11,188 nucleotides of DNA from Candidatus Competibacteraceae bacterium (GTDB taxonomy: Bacteria > Pseudomonadota > Gammaproteobacteria > Competibacterales > Competibacteraceae). Under the pieces are notes generated by a model. It did not search any database. It saw only the letters and a list, made by a program, of their open reading frames with translations, and was not told the origin of the DNA. This document shows positions 8,701 to 11,188 of the stretch, piece by piece; position 1 is the first letter of the stretch; each line of letters begins with the position of its first letter. The position numbers and the translations under genes were made by a program. The stretch covers positions 1 to 11,188 of the forward strand of contig SKOM01000193.1 of assembly GCA_007120095.1 (NCBI GenBank). The letters run 5' to 3'.

Positions 8701-9224
8701 CAGCACTGGCGACATTGGAAGAAGCCATCAGACGCATCGATGCGGAAACCCGCAGTCGTTTTCAAGCGACCTTTGACGAAGTCAACGGGCATTTAAATCA
8801 TTTGTTTCCTCGGTTGTTTGGCGGCGGTCAAGCGTTTCTGGATTTAGTGGGTAACGATACCCTCGATTCCGGTATAGCTTTAATGGCTAAGCCGCCGGGT
8901 AAACGAGTGGGGCGGATTCAATTATTGTCCGGCGGCGAAAAAGCACTAACGGCACTGGCACTGGTGTTCGCTATTTTTCAATTGAATCCGGCACCTTTTT
9001 GTCTTTTAGACGAAGTGGATGCTCCCTTAGACGAAGCCAATGTCGGCCGTTTTGGGCGTTTGGTGCAGGAACTGGCAGAGCAGGTACAATTCATCATCGT
9101 GACGCATAATAAAACCACCATGACGGTAGCACAGTACCTGATGGGCGTGACCATGCACGAGCCTGGGGTGTCCCGGTTAGTCTCGGTTGATGTGGACGAG
9201 GCAGTCCGTCTGGCGGCAGTATAA
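5757..9224 (+). CDS. smc: Chromosome segregation protein SMC
   Basis: SMC forms a ring-shaped dimer that, with ScpA and ScpB, compacts and helps separate replicated chromosomes. At 1155 residues it has the usual length and architecture. The N-terminal head has Walker A GPNGCGKS at 31-38. Two long coiled-coil arms, very rich in Gln and Glu, run from about 165 to 500 and 645 to 960. A hinge lies at about 505-641. The C-terminal head carries the ABC signature LLSGGEK (1056-1062) and Walker B CLLDEVD with D1085 and E1086. It is a true SMC and not MukB. ATG 5757 gives the canonical MRLTQLKLAGFKSF start; no strong Shine-Dalgarno is visible, suggesting reliance on translation from pilU just upstream. 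It ends in TAA, with another in-frame TAA four codons on. Neighbours zipA and ligA match the known gammaproteobacterial order. Confidence 0.97.
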   Translation: MRLTQLKLAGFKSFVDPTTCHTPGSIIVIVGPNGCGKSNLIDAVRWVMGESTARQLRGESMEDVIFSGSADRRPVGQASVELVFDNSAGKLGGAWARYSEIAIKRQVSRGGQSAYYLNGTRCRRRDITDIFLGTGLGPRSYAIIEQGMISRIIESRPEELRVFLEEAAGISKYKERRRETELRIRHTRENLDRLNDVRAELHRQLQHLQRQARNAERYRHYKAEERHLKAVVLALRWRAYQTMLDEQQAQIETQVNEQQRLLAERRRLETERVQGREQGFVLRETLEQVQAEHYRIGTEVSRLEQVCAHQRALQQQQRDECERIERAYQTAWTQRDADQQRSAELAVELEQIEPALAAAQSALEEMQCQLNHQDSALEDCQQRWEALTQQLAEPLRQAEVMQMRISQLQRQASTTRQRMERLQQERHTLDLTALEQAQDERQVHSEQLQVVLSEQRVQLDEVKREVAQLHQQHQELHQQQQNVQTEYQTRQGRLASLQTLQQAGLGEQGAALAEWLQKQGLTHGSHLAERLQIDAGWEAAAETVLQPWLQALYIEDATIIDNVELPAGPLRLYTAATTEPDSKSHNRLARHVRNAGSLQPLLEAVGLNNDSDTAASVVSQDGLWRGVGWWCRAGVEDTTGSVLLREKELRELHQQLSQDQQQLQCLTEHSHQLETQLAASQSHSQQLQEQVSQLHSEVQIARHHIETGQQQLDQQRERQAQLDIEYSELQQQWEDDQVDLLEAQQQWAAACQAGERLAEQQQQLNAEREALRVDVNRLRQQTALQQQHIQQHTLRQQAMHNEAEALRQSVARLDAQLQQLDTRRQTLDNALQPMDVRALEQELEYWLSQRLVSDKALGNARQALEHHDAIQADHEQADRVVERQQTLLREQLEQARLAANETRVHGDNLAAQLAALDTTPDSILAELADADNATEADWQRELERVGQRIQRLGAINLAAIEEHARLAERKEYLDSQNEDLCSALATLEEAIRRIDAETRSRFQATFDEVNGHLNHLFPRLFGGGQAFLDLVGNDTLDSGIALMAKPPGKRVGRIQLLSGGEKALTALALVFAIFQLNPAPFCLLDEVDAPLDEANVGRFGRLVQELAEQVQFIIVTHNKTTMTVAQYLMGVTMHEPGVSRLVSVDVDEAVRLAAV

Positions 9225-9237
9225 ACTCAGCAATAAC

Positions 9238-9243
9238 GGGGGT
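9238..9243 (+). promoter_or_regulatory. Ribosome binding site for zipA
   Basis: GGGGGT lies 6 bases before the GTG at 9250. It supports this GTG as the zipA start over ATG codons at 9187 and 9190 that lie inside smc. Confidence 0.5.
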
Positions 9244-9249
9244 GTAAGG

Positions 9250-10203
9250 GTGGACGAACTGCGACTGATTTTACTTGGTATCGGATTATTAATCATTGGC
9301 TTAATCTATGCGTGGGGCATGCGTGCCCAGATTCGTGATCGCCTGAAAAACCGTCGCCGAGAGCCTGGCCTGGATGAGGTGGATCATACTGGCCCGACGG
9401 TCGATCAGGAATCGGACGTGTGGCGTCCCGAAGTGCGCGTCAAATCAGTGCCACCTGCTGATCCGCCCAAGGCCAGGTCGGCTGCACCCGAATCCACCCA
9501 ACCCAAAACCGTACCGCAGCAGCCGGCTGCCCCTAAACCAGCTCAGCCCAAACCGGCTCAGCCCAAACCAGCCCAGTTAGCATCGGAGCAGACCCTGTCT
9601 GAACAATCCAAACCCGGTGCCCCAGTGGCAGCCGCACCTCAGTCCGCGACTACCCAGCCCGCGCCGACAGCGGTCGACACCCCGGCAAAGCCTGAAGCCA
9701 TTCAGCCCGGCACCCATCGTCGTGCCCCGCAACCGGCTTCCGCTCCAAAAGCGCCGCCAACACCAAAATCTGCTCCAGCTAAAACCAACACCTGGAATGT
9801 CGCGCTGACTCTGATTGCTCCGGAACAGCGACCCTATACTGGCCATGCTGTTAAAGTAGCCGCTGAACAGCAGGGTTTAGTGCTGGCAAAACGAGGGGTT
9901 TGGGAGTGTCTCACGGGTGATGGTTCAGGGCAGATGGTGTTTGGAATCGCACATCTGCGCGAGCCGGGTACCTTCGATCCAGCGAAATTGAGTCATTTGC
10001 GCACTCCTGGTTTGTTATTGTTCATGCCGTTGCCGGGGCCGCTGAATGCGGTGAACGCTGTGGACTTGATGATTGAACAGGCGGGGCAATTACAACGCCG
10101 TTTGGGTGGAGTGCTGTGCGATGAGCGTCGGCATCGTCTCACGGCGCAGTCGTTGATCCAATTACGCGCGCGTGCTGATGAATTTGACCGTAAAATGCAA
10201 TGA
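9250..10203 (+). CDS. zipA: Cell division protein ZipA
   Basis: ZipA is an inner-membrane protein that tethers FtsZ to the membrane and stabilises the Z ring. From GTG 9250 it has 317 residues. A single N-terminal transmembrane helix lies at about 5-22 (LILLGIGLLIIGLIYAWGM), followed by a basic stretch (RDRLKNRRR). A long linker rich in Pro, Ala and Gln spans about 50-178. The C-terminal FtsZ-binding domain covers about 180-315, beginning near NTWNVALTLIAP and containing the hydrophobic LLLFMPLPGP segment. The GTG start is chosen because the family begins with a few residues before the membrane helix, and it avoids a 38-base overlap with smc. The gene lies 25 bases after smc and overlaps ligA by four bases, so the three are almost certainly in one operon. 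Confidence 0.94.
   Translation: MDELRLILLGIGLLIIGLIYAWGMRAQIRDRLKNRRREPGLDEVDHTGPTVDQESDVWRPEVRVKSVPPADPPKARSAAPESTQPKTVPQQPAAPKPAQPKPAQPKPAQLASEQTLSEQSKPGAPVAAAPQSATTQPAPTAVDTPAKPEAIQPGTHRRAPQPASAPKAPPTPKSAPAKTNTWNVALTLIAPEQRPYTGHAVKVAAEQQGLVLAKRGVWECLTGDGSGQMVFGIAHLREPGTFDPAKLSHLRTPGLLLFMPLPGPLNAVNAVDLMIEQAGQLQRRLGGVLCDERRHRLTAQSLIQLRARADEFDRKMQ
9535..9576 (+). repeat. Short 15-base tandem repeat in the zipA linker
   Basis: Two full units and one partial unit of AAACCAGCTCAGCCC (with A/G and T/C changes) encode KPAQP-KPAQP-KPAQ. This is a length-variable tract in a disordered linker and is likely to differ between strains. Confidence 0.8.
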
Positions 10204-11188
10204 GCGACCCGCAGGCCAACCGCCAGCGCATCACCGTGCTGCGGCGGGAGCTGGATGAGCATAATTATCGCTATTATGTGCTGAATGATCCGTGTATTCC
10301 TGATGCTGAGTATGATCGTCTGTTTAGGGAATTACAGGATTTAGAACGACAATTCCCGGAGCAGATCACTCCGGATTCGCCGACTCAGCGGGTGGGTGCC
10401 GCCCCGGCCAGTGCCTTTGCCACGGTCATCCACCACCAACCCATGCGCTCGCTGGACAATGCCTTCAGTTCAGAACAGGTGGTGGCGTTTGACCGGCGGA
10501 TCCGCGAGGTGTTAGAGGTTGCAACCGTCGTCTATGTGGCTGAGCCCAAGCTCGATGGTTTAGCGGTCAGTCTGAGTTACCAACAGGGGCGACTGGTCTG
10601 TGCGGCCACCCGGGGCGATGGTCTGAGCGGTGAAGACATTACCCATAATGTGCGTACCATTGACAGCGTCCCGTTGCGCTTACGAGGTGATGATTGGCCG
10701 CAACTGCTGGAAGTCCGCGGCGAGGTCTTCATGCCCAAGGCGGGGTTCGCGGCATTTAATCGTCAGGCTCAAGCTCAGGGCGAGCGGGTGTTTGCTAATC
10801 CGCGCAATGCGGCCGCAGGCAGCCTGCGACAATTGGATCCAGCCATTACCCGCCAGCGCCCTCTGGATTTTTTCTGTTATGGCGTAGGCGCTTATGAAGG
10901 AACCAACCTGCCTGAAAGCCACAGCGAATTGCTGATCCAGTTACGCAACTGGGGTTTAAAAATCTGTCCTGAAGGCCGCCAGATCCACGATGTGGACGGT
11001 TGTTTAGCTTATCACCATGAATTGCTCCAGCGCCGCGATGCCTTGGCTTATGAGATTGATGGGGTGGTCTATAAGGTGGATCGCCTGGCGTGGCAACGCC
11101 ATCTCGGCTATGTGGCTCGCGCCCCACGCTGGGCTGTGGCGCATAAATTTCCAGCTCAGGAAATGTTGACCACGGTGCGTGCCATTGA
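10200..11188 (+). CDS. ligA: NAD-dependent DNA ligase LigA, 3' end missing
   Basis: LigA seals nicks in duplex DNA using NAD and joins Okazaki fragments. The window contains the first 329 residues of a protein that is usually about 670, cut by the right edge. ATG 10200 overlaps the zipA stop (ATGA) and gives MSDPQANRQRITVLRREL. The Ia domain follows, with the NYRYYVLNDP and DAEYDRLFRELQ segments that bind the nicotinamide end of NAD. The adenylation motif KLDG has its nucleophile at K117. Downstream are TRGDG, EVRGEVF, NPRNAAAGSLRQLDP and the YEIDGVVYKVD motif, all intact. The oligonucleotide-binding, zinc-finger, helix-hairpin-helix and BRCT domains would lie beyond the window. No clear Shine-Dalgarno is seen, so translation is probably coupled to zipA. 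It is the expected third member of the smc-zipA-ligA group. Confidence 0.96.
   Translation, partial: MSDPQANRQRITVLRRELDEHNYRYYVLNDPCIPDAEYDRLFRELQDLERQFPEQITPDSPTQRVGAAPASAFATVIHHQPMRSLDNAFSSEQVVAFDRRIREVLEVATVVYVAEPKLDGLAVSLSYQQGRLVCAATRGDGLSGEDITHNVRTIDSVPLRLRGDDWPQLLEVRGEVFMPKAGFAAFNRQAQAQGERVFANPRNAAAGSLRQLDPAITRQRPLDFFCYGVGAYEGTNLPESHSELLIQLRNWGLKICPEGRQIHDVDGCLAYHHELLQRRDALAYEIDGVVYKVDRLAWQRHLGYVARAPRWAVAHKFPAQEMLTTVRAI

Overview
The window reads as a stretch of a gammaproteobacterial chromosome of moderate GC content. The main evidence is the gene order smc-zipA-ligA: zipA is essentially confined to Gammaproteobacteria and this trio is a classic arrangement there. A type IV pilus retraction ATPase (pilU) and a ferredoxin-dependent 2-oxoacid oxidoreductase (korAB) fit an environmental, possibly sulfur-oxidising or polymer-storing lineage. 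That last placement is a guess, and nothing here fixes the genus.

Layout. (1) 84-2944, plus strand: korA and korB, the fused gamma/alpha and the beta subunit of a 2-oxoacid:ferredoxin oxidoreductase. korA is full length (612 codons) and in a single frame, but two TAA codons interrupt it at positions where the family normally has glutamate. korB is intact and overlaps korA by ATGA. (2) 2963-4444, minus strand, convergent with korB: an exported protein with N-terminal ankyrin repeats, five peptidoglycan-binding-like repeats and a C-terminal four-cysteine module. (3) 4445-4625: a divergent intergenic region with a consensus -10 box facing pilU. (4) 4626-11188, plus strand: a compact run pilU-smc-zipA-ligA with gaps of 18 and 25 bases and then a 4-base overlap. 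ligA runs off the right edge.

How the genes relate. korAB would interconvert a 2-oxoacid plus CoA with acyl-CoA, CO2 and reduced ferredoxin, if korA is functional. The pilU-smc-zipA-ligA run joins pilus retraction to chromosome organisation, septum assembly and DNA ligation, probably as a transcriptional unit rather than a shared pathway.

The main point of interest is the doubly interrupted korA. Both stops are single G-to-T changes away from GAA, the frame is never lost over 1.8 kb, and the conserved motifs between the stops are intact. A very recent pseudogene, a sequencing or consensus error, and suppression of ochre codons are all possible. smc ends in TAA and has a second in-frame TAA four codons later, so wholesale reassignment of TAA is unlikely. 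No tRNA, rRNA, CRISPR array or insertion sequence was seen.
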